DNA from: Pontibacter pamirensis
Lineage (GTDB): Bacteria; Bacteroidota; Bacteroidia; Cytophagales; Hymenobacteraceae
DNA: 64,000 nucleotides
Assembly (NCBI RefSeq): GCF_010015475.1
Contig: NZ_SSNI01000001.1
Location: 124,001-188,000 of the forward strand
Direction: 5' to 3'
Below, piece after piece: positions 25,511-33,992 of this stretch. A model generated the notes under the pieces. The model worked only from the letters and a program-made list of their open reading frames with translations. It had not been told where the DNA came from and did no database searches. Both the position numbers and the translations under genes were made by a program. The number at the start of each line of letters is the position of its first letter. The stretch's first letter is position 1.

Positions 25511-28105
25511 ATGCAAATGAAACAAACTTTACTCGCTATATTTCTGCTACTTCCGCTCTTATCACAAGCGCAGCTCCAGGAAAGTTTCGCTGATGGCAAC
25601 TTAACCCATAGCCCTCACTGGACTGGTGACGAAAGTAGTTTTGTAGTGAACCAGCAGGGGCAACTGCAAAGCAACGGCACGGCTGTTACCGGCACCACTT
25701 TGCAACTGGCTACACCCTCTCAGGCTGTAGTTGGCACCAAGTGGGAGTTTTGGGCAAATTTAAAGCTGGCTACCTCTGCCGGTAACTATGCCGATGCTTT
25801 TCTCATCTCTGACTCCGAAGATCTACAAAGCAACAGCAACAGCGGCTACTTTGTGCGCATCGGCGGCACACCGGATGAGGTAAGCCTTTTCCGGAAAGAC
25901 CCAGGCAAAGCAGCTGTCAATCTCATCAACGGCGAAGACCAGACCATTGGTAGCAGTACGAATAATGTGGTGCGGGTGCGCGTAACCAGAAGCGTCATGT
26001 ATGAATGGGAGCTGGCGATAGATGTCTCCGGCTCCGGCCAGAGCTATGTGAGCCAGGGCACTGGCACGGATGCTACCTACATGCGCTCTAACTGGTTTGG
26101 TTTGCTGCTGCGCTACTCTTCAGCCAATAGCCAGAAGTTCTTCTTCGATGACTTCGCCATCACCGATACGCAGCCACCTGTACTGGTGGAAGTCGAAACG
26201 GTGAACACGCAGGAGCTGACACTGTATTTCAATGAACCCCTGCAGTCAGGACCGGCAGAGGAGGAGTCGAACTACACCCTGAACGGAAACATCAGGCCTG
26301 TTATAGCGGAGCTAACAGAAGCCGGTACTGTGCGACTGGTCTTTAGCCAGAGCTTTAGCGGTGGAACTAACCAGCTCCGTATAGCTGGTCTTTCTGACCT
26401 TTACGGGAACAAGCTGCCAGCCCTTGCAGAATCAAGCTTCAGGTTTGTGCCGCCTGCTGTGCTGCCGGGTTACAACGAATTGCTCATCACAGAAATTATG
26501 GCAGATGAATCGCCTGCCGTGGGGCTACCGCCTCAGGAGTATATCGAGCTGTATAATTCTACAAACAAAGTGCTTAGCCTGCAGGGTATCCGCTACTCCG
26601 ATGCCACGGCTACGGCTACTTTTCCGGATGCGCAACTATTGCCGGGAGAGTATGCGGTGGTGGTGCCGAATGCGCAGGTGGCAAATTTTGCCGCATATGG
26701 TAAGGTCATCGGCATCAGCAACTTTCCAGGGCTGAACAACGGCGGAGAACTCCTGCAACTGCGCCAGCCTAATAGCCGCCTCATTTATGCTGTTAACTAC
26801 TCCGACGCCTGGTACAAAGACAACAGCAAGCGGGAAGGTGGCTGGAGCCTCGAAATGGTGGATGTGACCAACCCTTGCGGCGGTATAGAAAACTGGACTG
26901 CCTCTGTAGATCCGCGTGGCGGCACGCCTGGGCAGGCAAACGCTGTGGCTGCTTCAAATCCTGATAATACGCCGCCTGCACTGGCAGAGGTGGTCGCCGT
27001 TGCCCCTGACCAACTGCTGCTGCGCTTCAGTGAGCGGCTCGACAGTGCACAGGCGGCTACAGTAGCTAATTACAGCCTCAGCTCAGGCATACCAATTGTT
27101 AGTGTGGAGGTGCAGGGGCCACTTTTTACAGAAGTTATCCTCACGCTGGCTGCGCCCCTGCAGGAGAGCCAGCGGTATACCTTAACCGCCACCCATATCA
27201 GTGATTGTTCCGGTAACCTCAGTCCCCAGCCTTTTACCTATACTTTTGCCTTGCCATCAGCCCCGGAGCCCGGCGATGTGGTCATCAACGAACTTCTGTT
27301 TAACCCGCGTTCAGGCGGAGTAGACTTTGTGGAACTGGTGAACCGCAGCAGCAAGTATCTTGACCTGCAGCACTGGCAGCTGGCCAATACCAGTGGCGAT
27401 AGTGTGGCTGGTAACCGTATTATTACAGCCTCCCACTATGTGCTGGCACCGGGACAGTACGTGGTGCTTACTTCCAACCCCGGCAACATCAAAATGAATT
27501 ATCCAGCTGCTCAGGACGAGGCTTTTCTACCTATGAGTGCATTGCCCTCTTACCCAGATGAAGCAGGAACTGTAGTGGTCATACAACCTGACGGGCAAAC
27601 GGCTGACCGTTTCTCCTACAGCGATGCGATGCATTTTGATTTGATTGACGACCTGAACGGGGTTTCGCTAGAGCGGATTCGGCTGGAGGGGCCAACGGTT
27701 GCAAGCAACTTCCACTCTGCGGCCAGCACCGTGGGCTATGCCACGCCCGGCTACCGCAACTCGCAGTCGCAGGAGACAACAGCAGCGCAGCAGTTGTTTC
27801 AGGTGGAGCCTTTGGTTTTTTCTCCGGATGGAGATGGCTACGATGATTTTACTACTATCAACTTCACTACAAGTCAAACCGGCTTTGTTGCCAACATCAC
27901 TGTCTTTGACGCACAGGGCCGTCAAATACGGAAACTAGCCCGCAATGAACTGCTGGCTGCAGACGGCTTTTTTCGTTGGGATGGCCTCCGGGAAGACGGT
28001 ACCAAGGCAGCCATCGGTTATTACCTGTTTTACATCGAGCTATTCGACCTGAACGGGCAGAAGCGGGAGTATAAAGAGAAGGTAGTGGTGGGAGGAAGGT
28101 TTTAA
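25511..28105 (+). CDS. Large secreted lamin-tail-domain protein
   Basis: The 864-residue product has a signal peptide (LLAIFLLLPLLSQAQ). Residues ~22-230 look like a beta-sandwich with a LamG-like feel (FFFDDFAIT). Then come an Ig-like domain with a DTQPPVLVEVETVNTQEL opening, and a lamin-tail domain (NELLITEIMADESPAVGLPP) near residue 320. A second Ig-like region and a second lamin-tail domain (GDVVINELLFNPRSGGVDFV) near residue 596 follow. A C-terminal FlgD/T9SS type B-like domain (VFSPDGDGYDDFTTINF) starts near residue 772. Probably exported by the type IX system. The ligand or substrate is not known. Confidence 0.88.
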   Translation: MQMKQTLLAIFLLLPLLSQAQLQESFADGNLTHSPHWTGDESSFVVNQQGQLQSNGTAVTGTTLQLATPSQAVVGTKWEFWANLKLATSAGNYADAFLISDSEDLQSNSNSGYFVRIGGTPDEVSLFRKDPGKAAVNLINGEDQTIGSSTNNVVRVRVTRSVMYEWELAIDVSGSGQSYVSQGTGTDATYMRSNWFGLLLRYSSANSQKFFFDDFAITDTQPPVLVEVETVNTQELTLYFNEPLQSGPAEEESNYTLNGNIRPVIAELTEAGTVRLVFSQSFSGGTNQLRIAGLSDLYGNKLPALAESSFRFVPPAVLPGYNELLITEIMADESPAVGLPPQEYIELYNSTNKVLSLQGIRYSDATATATFPDAQLLPGEYAVVVPNAQVANFAAYGKVIGISNFPGLNNGGELLQLRQPNSRLIYAVNYSDAWYKDNSKREGGWSLEMVDVTNPCGGIENWTASVDPRGGTPGQANAVAASNPDNTPPALAEVVAVAPDQLLLRFSERLDSAQAATVANYSLSSGIPIVSVEVQGPLFTEVILTLAAPLQESQRYTLTATHISDCSGNLSPQPFTYTFALPSAPEPGDVVINELLFNPRSGGVDFVELVNRSSKYLDLQHWQLANTSGDSVAGNRIITASHYVLAPGQYVVLTSNPGNIKMNYPAAQDEAFLPMSALPSYPDEAGTVVVIQPDGQTADRFSYSDAMHFDLIDDLNGVSLERIRLEGPTVASNFHSAASTVGYATPGYRNSQSQETTAAQQLFQVEPLVFSPDGDGYDDFTTINFTTSQTGFVANITVFDAQGRQIRKLARNELLAADGFFRWDGLREDGTKAAIGYYLFYIELFDLNGQKREYKEKVVVGGRF

Positions 28106-28176
28106 ACGTGCTGATTTCCATACTTACATAGTATGCGCAGGTGGCATTTTGATGTCTTCAGCAAATAGGTGCTAAA

Positions 28177-28213
28177 TAAAAAGCGGCTACCCCTAAAATG
28201 GTAGCCGCTTTAA
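28177..28213. terminator. Bidirectional terminator
   Basis: AAAGCGGCTACC and GGTAGCCGCTTT flank an eight-base loop, with A- and T-runs outside on both strands. It lies between the convergent lamin-tail gene and the TIG lipoprotein gene. Confidence 0.85.
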
Positions 28214-28238
28214 AATGACAGGTATGTTCTACCTGTTG

Positions 28239-29930
28239 TTAGTTTGTGACAGTAAAGTTGTCGTTGCTGATAATGGTTTGCCCGTTATGGATCACGTTTA
28301 TTTTTACAGCCCCTGTAACGCCTGAAGGTACCACAACACGAATGGTGTTTTCTGTGATACTAAGAATAGAGGTTGCAATAGTACCAAACTTAACTGCTGT
28401 GTAGTAAGTGTGGGGCGTAAAGCCAGAGCCCGTAATAACCACCTCAGACCCTGCCACACCTGAGCTCGGGGTAAAAGAGGCAATGGACGGTGCAAGTACC
28501 GTGAAGTTTCCTGGTGCTTCCAACATAGTATCGCCATGCTGCACTTTAATTTTTACACTGCCTGCGTCAACTCCACCTGGTACATGAACAGGGAGTGAGG
28601 TGGATGAGCTGCTGTAGGCGCTTGTCTGGACAGACCCAAAGTATACAGTATAATAGGCGCCTGATACAAATGTCCCACTGATGACTACTTCCTTCCCAAT
28701 GCCACCGGAGGTAGGAGCAAAACTCGTGACAGCGGGAGCCAGCACCTGGTATTGCTGTGGCGCTTCTACAGTATGTGGGCCGGCTGTTACCTTTACTGCA
28801 TAACTGCCTGGCTGCATATTCGGTGGAATACTTGCCGTCAGCTCACCTGTAGAATTTTGATACACAGATGCAATGGTTTCCCCTATTTTTACAGTGATAT
28901 GGCTGCCGTAGTAGTAATTATATGGAAAGTTGCTTCCGTAGATGGAGAAAGAACTGCCCGGCAAGCCTGAAGCAGGTGAGATAGAAGTGACAGTGTGTGG
29001 TGTTACGGTAAACTCACCAGGTAAAATAGTGGTGACGCCATCTATTATCACAGAAATAGCTGCCCTTTCAACGCTTATGCTATTAGGTACAACTACCTGA
29101 ATGCCGTTTGAACTGTAACTGGAAATGGATGCCGCTGTCTGACCTATCAACACACTGATGCTGCTGTTGTAATAATAGGAACTGGGCAGGTTCTCACCGG
29201 AAATAGTGATAGTCGTACCCAAAGGGCCAGACTTAGGAGAGAAATCACTCACTGTCGGGGTAATACGGAAATCAGAGGTGACGTTGTGGTTTTCGTTTGC
29301 CATCCTGAGCACTACCTGTACCTGGTTATAGCTGTAGTAGCTGTTACTCGTAATGCCTGCAGGCACCTCCACCACTATCTTAGAAGGTGTCACTTCAACT
29401 ACCCGGGCAGTTACCCCGCCGAAGGTGACTTCTACCTCGTTGGGGCTGCTGGCAAAGAAAGTGCCGTTAATAGTTATTCTGTCGCCGGCTTTCCCACTGC
29501 TGGGTATGATGCTCTGCACACTGGGCGATGGGAGCATAACAGAGGCAACCTGCCCAAATACTGTTCCTTTTTCGTTTCGAAGATAAGCCCTGGCATAAAG
29601 CGTACGGTTATAGTAGTAATTATTCGGTATACTTAAAGCCGAAACGTCTTCAGTGTATATACCTGGCTGCGCATCTTTTCCCAGGGAAGCCTTTGTGCCA
29701 TTAGCTTCATTCAGATCGGGGGAAAAGCCATAGACAAAGCCATAATCCAAAACGGGAAACTTGCCCTTGGTGATAACATTGCCCTTCAGCGTAGCTGTAG
29801 ACGGTGACAGGGCAGTGATTTCCATGGTCTGAATCTCCGGGTGTACTTCCTCTTCCTCTTCGCAACCCTGCAGCAGGAAAAAGGAAAACAGGAGTAGCAG
29901 GAGGGAAGTTCGGAGGCTATACGTTTTCAT
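28239..29930 (-). CDS. Five-TIG-domain lipoprotein
   Basis: The 563-residue product starts at the ATG at 29930, which puts the lipoprotein signal (LLLFSFFLLQGC, C23) at the N-terminus. The frame opens further up, but that part overlaps the neighbouring gene. After a fibronectin-like region (ITALSPSTATLKGNVITKG) come five IPT/TIG Ig-like repeats beginning near VQSIIPSSGKAGD, VSDFSPKSGPLGT, VTSISPASGLPGS, VTSFAPTSGGIGK and IASFTPSSGVAGS. TIG repeats in Bacteroidota surface lipoproteins commonly bind or space glycan-binding parts. No catalytic domain is present. It lies 22 bases after the beta-barrel gene, probably one transcript. Confidence 0.88.
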   Translation of the reverse strand: MKTYSLRTSLLLLLFSFFLLQGCEEEEEVHPEIQTMEITALSPSTATLKGNVITKGKFPVLDYGFVYGFSPDLNEANGTKASLGKDAQPGIYTEDVSALSIPNNYYYNRTLYARAYLRNEKGTVFGQVASVMLPSPSVQSIIPSSGKAGDRITINGTFFASSPNEVEVTFGGVTARVVEVTPSKIVVEVPAGITSNSYYSYNQVQVVLRMANENHNVTSDFRITPTVSDFSPKSGPLGTTITISGENLPSSYYYNSSISVLIGQTAASISSYSSNGIQVVVPNSISVERAAISVIIDGVTTILPGEFTVTPHTVTSISPASGLPGSSFSIYGSNFPYNYYYGSHITVKIGETIASVYQNSTGELTASIPPNMQPGSYAVKVTAGPHTVEAPQQYQVLAPAVTSFAPTSGGIGKEVVISGTFVSGAYYTVYFGSVQTSAYSSSSTSLPVHVPGGVDAGSVKIKVQHGDTMLEAPGNFTVLAPSIASFTPSSGVAGSEVVITGSGFTPHTYYTAVKFGTIATSILSITENTIRVVVPSGVTGAVKINVIHNGQTIISNDNFTVTN

Positions 29931-29952
29931 AGAGGTGTCGCTTCTGTTTGCC

Positions 29953-30708
29953 CTAGAATACATATCCTATCCTAACGCCATTCATCAGGCTGGGCCCAAA
30001 TGAGAAGGATGTATCTTTAACATCGCCATTATCAGAAGGAGTTGTGTTTGAACCCGTCTGCTTCACATCTATCTCCTCCATACTCTTTTGGCTGAAGCCA
30101 AAGTTCATCTCATAACCAAAGAAGAAGTTCTTAGCCATATAGAAGTCGAATCCTGTTACCAGGTTAATCCCGTAGCTAGTATACCCACGCTCTCCATAGC
30201 TGTAGGAATAACCGTTTTGGTATAGGGTTCCGCTCCGCCACGCGCCAGTGATGGTTGTGGTGTTTTGCCCTTCGGTAATTTCATGTTCGGAGGATTTCTT
30301 TACCACTGCAAAGTCGGCTCCCACGTACGGAGACAGTCTTCTGGTGCCGGCAAAGTGCTTTTCCACACCAATGTTTACGCCAATAGTTGTGCTGCTGCGC
30401 TCGCTTTTGTAGCGGTAGGAGTTTGTGCCGTAAGGGTTCACGTTCTCAGAAAGATCGCTTACTCTGCTTCCATTAAGCCCAAGTCTCAAAGCAAGGTTAG
30501 GCACCATAAAGTACCTGAACTTAAGCTGATTGATGGAGTTGTTCAAGCTTATGGTTCCGTTAAAAGGATTCACATTAAGCTCTGTGGCCACATGGTTTGC
30601 CTGCGCTTTTAAAGTTGGCGCAGCGGTTGTGTCAGCCGGGTAAGTTTGCCCATAGGACGTGAAGGCGGCCAGGGTACAGGCCGAGAATGCAAGTAAGAAT
30701 GTTTTCAT
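29953..30708 (-). CDS. Outer-membrane beta-barrel protein
   Basis: The 251-residue product has a signal peptide (LLAFSACTLAAFTSYGQ). The mature part alternates short amphipathic strands and turns typical of eight-stranded Bacteroidota barrels (YFMVPNLALRLGLNGSRVSD, SPYVGADFAVVKKSSEHEI). It ends in a hydrophobic strand with aromatic final residue (MNGVRIGYVF), the usual recognition end of outer-membrane barrels. It is followed on the same transcript by the TIG lipoprotein, so the two may work together at the surface. Confidence 0.85.
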   Translation of the reverse strand: MKTFLLAFSACTLAAFTSYGQTYPADTTAAPTLKAQANHVATELNVNPFNGTISLNNSINQLKFRYFMVPNLALRLGLNGSRVSDLSENVNPYGTNSYRYKSERSSTTIGVNIGVEKHFAGTRRLSPYVGADFAVVKKSSEHEITEGQNTTTITGAWRSGTLYQNGYSYSYGERGYTSYGINLVTGFDFYMAKNFFFGYEMNFGFSQKSMEEIDVKQTGSNTTPSDNGDVKDTSFSFGPSLMNGVRIGYVF

Positions 30709-31147
30709 AAAAAAGGTTATAAAATTTAAAGCTGCGAATATAGAGAAGAATTCGTAACATTAGACAAGTTTTATATACTAATTTATAATTATTGTAAGTG
30801 CTGGAGAGGCTACTTAAAGAGGTGTAAAGAAGAGAATGGGAGGTCTTTAAGCTATTTTTCCTATGATGGGAGGTTTTTTTGTTAATCCTGCTGAGTTTCT
30901 AGTGCTGCTTACTTGTTTTACTTTTCAGGATTTGGAGGAGTTAGTCTAAAGACTGAGATTAATTCAAATTTCTTAGGGGATGGTGCGAAATGTTTCTGTG
31001 TTTATTTAAAGCCGTCGGAAGTCTTTAAAGTTTATTGACTGTGCCTGAAAGAAGTAGAGGCGCAAAACTTTGCGCCTCTACAGAAATGCTTAGCTAATAA
31101 CGTGATATAATAATCCCAGCGGGGCACTTTATTAGTTGATCCATTAA
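30709..31147. other. Intergenic, no gene seen
   Basis: This 439-base AT-rich gap lies between the TolC gene end and the beta-barrel gene start, both on the minus strand. Apart from the palindrome at 31054-31081 and a worn copy of the 24-nt repeat at about 31112-31130, I see nothing in it. Confidence 0.5.
31054..31081. repeat. 13-bp perfect palindrome
   Basis: GTAGAGGCGCAAA and its exact complement are separated by two bases. It lies just past the TolC stop and may end that operon, but no T-run follows on the minus strand. Similar TAGAGGCGCAAA palindromes occur as dispersed repeats in bacteria as I recall. Confidence 0.6.
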
Positions 31148-32611
31148 TTAATCTACTGTAATCTCACCCGCAGACCAATACAATGTTGTTTTGGCTTTAG
31201 CGTACTTTGCCCGGAGAGCATAAAGCTTCAGCTGCGCTTCCATGAGTTTTACTTCGCGGGCGTTCACCAGAAACAAAGAGCTTTCCCCGTTCTGGAAACG
31301 GATAACTTCCCCGTTCCGGAGTGCTTCTGCATTTTCCACCATTAGCTCCTGCAATCTGATCTGTTCTTCCAGCGCCTGCCATTCGTTGAAGGCAGCTAAT
31401 AAGTTGTTTTCCACTTCGCGAACAGTCTGTATCAGCTCCAGGCTGTTTGCCTGCTGTTTGGCCCTTGTAAGCTGCAGCTTTCCCCGTGCCTCCCGGAGGA
31501 ACAGTGGCATGCTGAAGCTCACGCCTAATTTGTAGTTGGCCCCCATATGCTGGCGCTCCAGCACATCAGAATTCAAATAAAAGTCGCTTTGCAGCACATT
31601 GTACTCGGCGTTTAGCTTGGGCAGTAGTTTGTTGGCGGCAAAGCGCTGCTCTACCTCCAGTTGCTGCCCTTTCAGGGAGAGCTTGCGGAGGTCAGGGTGG
31701 TTTGCCTTCGCTATTACCAGCAGCTGCTGCACCGAATCCTGTGGCAGCGAAGTTAACTCGCTGCCGATTAAGGCTGGTATGGTGCTTTCCTGTAGCTCCA
31801 GCGGCACCTGATCAGGTCCCCAGAGGTGCGTGGCCACCATCAGCCGGGTATTATTATAAGCCAGCTGGGCCTGCTGCAGCATAACAAGTCGATCCTGTAC
31901 TGCCACGAGCGCTTCTACCGTGTCAATGGCGGCAAGGTCCCCTTCCTGCACGCGTATACGCACTCCTTGTAGTCTGAAGGAGGCCAGCTCAAGTGCTTCC
32001 TCATAAAGCTGCATTTCCCGAAAGTACAGCAGCCAGTCCCAATAATCTTTGGTAGCCTGCAGCAGCAGCTTGTTGATGAGTTTTACGCGCTCTGCTTCTG
32101 CTATGCCCTGCATCAGGTCTGCCTGCCTGATGATAGCACGCCGCTCGTCAATGAACAACCCCTGGGCCAGCGGCACAGCAATACCAGCATAGCTCAGGCC
32201 CCTTTCAGGCGTGATGGCTTCAGGGCTAAGATACTGCCCCTGGGTCTGATCGTAACCGGCTATCAGCTCGGGGCCAAACCAGGTGGGTATGCGCAGGGTG
32301 TTGCTCCACAGGTTATAGTACTCCTTGCCATTATATTCTTTGCGGTACACGTTACTGCTGATAACAGGATCAAGCATACCCCGTGCCATCCGTAACTCCT
32401 GACGCGCCTGCTCCGTGAGCAGGGCAGCCTGAGAGGCAACAGGATGGTGTTGCAGGATGAGGCGGTGGAAATCCCTGAGCGTAAGGGCCTGAATGGTATC
32501 ATCTGCCTCTGGCTGCACCGGGCTCAGCACCTGTGCCTGCGCTATAGGCGTACCAGATACAAGCAGCACAAGCGCCAACAGCAGAATGAGGTGTCTATTC
32601 TTTCGTATCAT
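31148..32611 (-). CDS. TolC-family outer-membrane channel protein
   Basis: The 487-residue product has a signal peptide (LLALVLLVSGTPIAQAQ) and two long helical repeats of the outer-membrane-efflux family (ALTLRDFHRLILQHHPVASQ, then VSFSMPLFLREARGKLQLTR). It forms the outer-membrane exit duct for tripartite exporters. It is the last gene of the TetR-ABC-HlyD-TolC run and follows the HlyD gene by eight bases, so the assembly of the three as one export machine is well supported. Confidence 0.93.
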   Translation of the reverse strand: MIRKNRHLILLLALVLLVSGTPIAQAQVLSPVQPEADDTIQALTLRDFHRLILQHHPVASQAALLTEQARQELRMARGMLDPVISSNVYRKEYNGKEYYNLWSNTLRIPTWFGPELIAGYDQTQGQYLSPEAITPERGLSYAGIAVPLAQGLFIDERRAIIRQADLMQGIAEAERVKLINKLLLQATKDYWDWLLYFREMQLYEEALELASFRLQGVRIRVQEGDLAAIDTVEALVAVQDRLVMLQQAQLAYNNTRLMVATHLWGPDQVPLELQESTIPALIGSELTSLPQDSVQQLLVIAKANHPDLRKLSLKGQQLEVEQRFAANKLLPKLNAEYNVLQSDFYLNSDVLERQHMGANYKLGVSFSMPLFLREARGKLQLTRAKQQANSLELIQTVREVENNLLAAFNEWQALEEQIRLQELMVENAEALRNGEVIRFQNGESSLFLVNAREVKLMEAQLKLYALRAKYAKAKTTLYWSAGEITVD

Positions 32612-32619
32612 GCTTCAGC

Positions 32620-33987
32620 TTATTCTTCATAGCTCGCCTGAGCTTTGTTTGCCGTGTCTTTTGTTGCCTTAGGCTCGGTGCCGGTATAGTCAGCCGGGAA
32701 GTTGTTTAGCTGGCGCCATATCTCGTACCAGATAGGCACCGTGTTCAGCATGGCCCAGCCTTGCACGCCAGAGCCGACACGCAAAGCATCAGGCCAGTCC
32801 TCCTGCTCCGGGTCTGGCACTACCAGCAGACGGTACTGGCCATTTGTGCCTGTGTTGTCGATTACAGCCACTTCGCCGCCAAAGGTACCGAAGCTGGCAC
32901 CTGGCCAACCTGAGAAAACCAGGGCAGGCCATCCCTCAAACTGCAGCCGCATGTCATCTCCCGGCTCTATCAACGGAAGATCCAGGGCGTCTACATAAAG
33001 TTCGGCTGCCAGTTGCGGGTTGGCCGGCATGATGGTTGCCAAAGCCTCTCCCTCTTTTATGGTTTCGCCGATACCCGCTTTCAATGTTCTAACCAGGTAG
33101 CCTGTCTGCGGTGCCAGAATGTGGTAGTACTGACTTCTGACCTGCGTGCTGGTGTACTCGCTCTGTAGCTTTGCCACGTCTGCCTGTGTGCTGAAGATGG
33201 AGGACCGGGTAGAACTTAGTTCTGCCTCTGCCTTCGCGATTTTATCAGCGTACTCCGCCTGCAGCGAGTTAAGCTCTGTACGGGCGTTTTGCAGCTCAGC
33301 GCGGGAAGCGTCGAACTTATTTATCAGTGATAAAAGCTTTGCCTGTGCTTCCTGCAGTTTCAGGCGGCGCTGCTCCAGTTCTGTCAGCGACTTCAGGCCC
33401 TGCTCGTATAGGTTCTCCTGGCGCTCAAACTGGGATTCGGCAATAGCCAGCTCAGTGCGCTGCGCTACCACGTCCATGCTGTCGCTCTGTAATTTCAGGC
33501 GGCTTTGCTCTACTTTGTTACGGGCCTTCTGCAGGCTGAACACCAGGCCCTCTCGCAGCGCTTGTATCTGCTCCTGCATGGCCTCGGCTTTCGCTCCCGT
33601 TGCCACGGCAGAGCCTTGCTTCGCTTCCAACTGCTGGCCAAGGTTAGCCAGCAGGTTGGGGTCCATGTATTTTTCCTTTATCTCCGATAAGGTTGCAATG
33701 GTGTCGCCTTTAGCTACAAAAGTTCCTTCCATCACATACCACTCCTCAATACGTCCTGCTATAATCGCCTCTACTGTCTGAGGCCTGTCCTGTGGTGTAA
33801 GTGCAGTCAGTTCGCCCTGTGAACTTATGTTCTGGGTCCAGGGTAAAAAAAGGCACAGCACAACCACCAGGAAGATGCCTCCTATCCAGTAGGTGAGGAC
33901 GCGGCCCTGGTGAGGCGTCTGCACCTGCTGCATGGCCTCCAGTTCCATGTAATTCCTCTGGGTTGAATCTTCTACTATCTTTGCCAT
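32620..33987 (-). CDS. HlyD-family membrane-fusion protein
   Basis: The 455-residue product has one transmembrane helix near residues 29-50 (YWIGGIFLVVVLCLFLPW). A split lipoyl domain follows (EAIIAGRIEEWYVMEGTFVA, then YHILAPQTGYLVRTLKAGIG). Between the halves lies a long coiled coil at ~115-285 rich in Glu, Gln and Leu. A beta-barrel and a Pro/Thr-rich tail end the protein. It spans the periplasm between the ABC exporter and TolC. The gene is five bases after the ABC gene and eight before tolC. Confidence 0.93.
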   Translation of the reverse strand: MAKIVEDSTQRNYMELEAMQQVQTPHQGRVLTYWIGGIFLVVVLCLFLPWTQNISSQGELTALTPQDRPQTVEAIIAGRIEEWYVMEGTFVAKGDTIATLSEIKEKYMDPNLLANLGQQLEAKQGSAVATGAKAEAMQEQIQALREGLVFSLQKARNKVEQSRLKLQSDSMDVVAQRTELAIAESQFERQENLYEQGLKSLTELEQRRLKLQEAQAKLLSLINKFDASRAELQNARTELNSLQAEYADKIAKAEAELSSTRSSIFSTQADVAKLQSEYTSTQVRSQYYHILAPQTGYLVRTLKAGIGETIKEGEALATIMPANPQLAAELYVDALDLPLIEPGDDMRLQFEGWPALVFSGWPGASFGTFGGEVAVIDNTGTNGQYRLLVVPDPEQEDWPDALRVGSGVQGWAMLNTVPIWYEIWRQLNNFPADYTGTEPKATKDTANKAQASYEE

Positions 33988-33992
33988 AGTTT

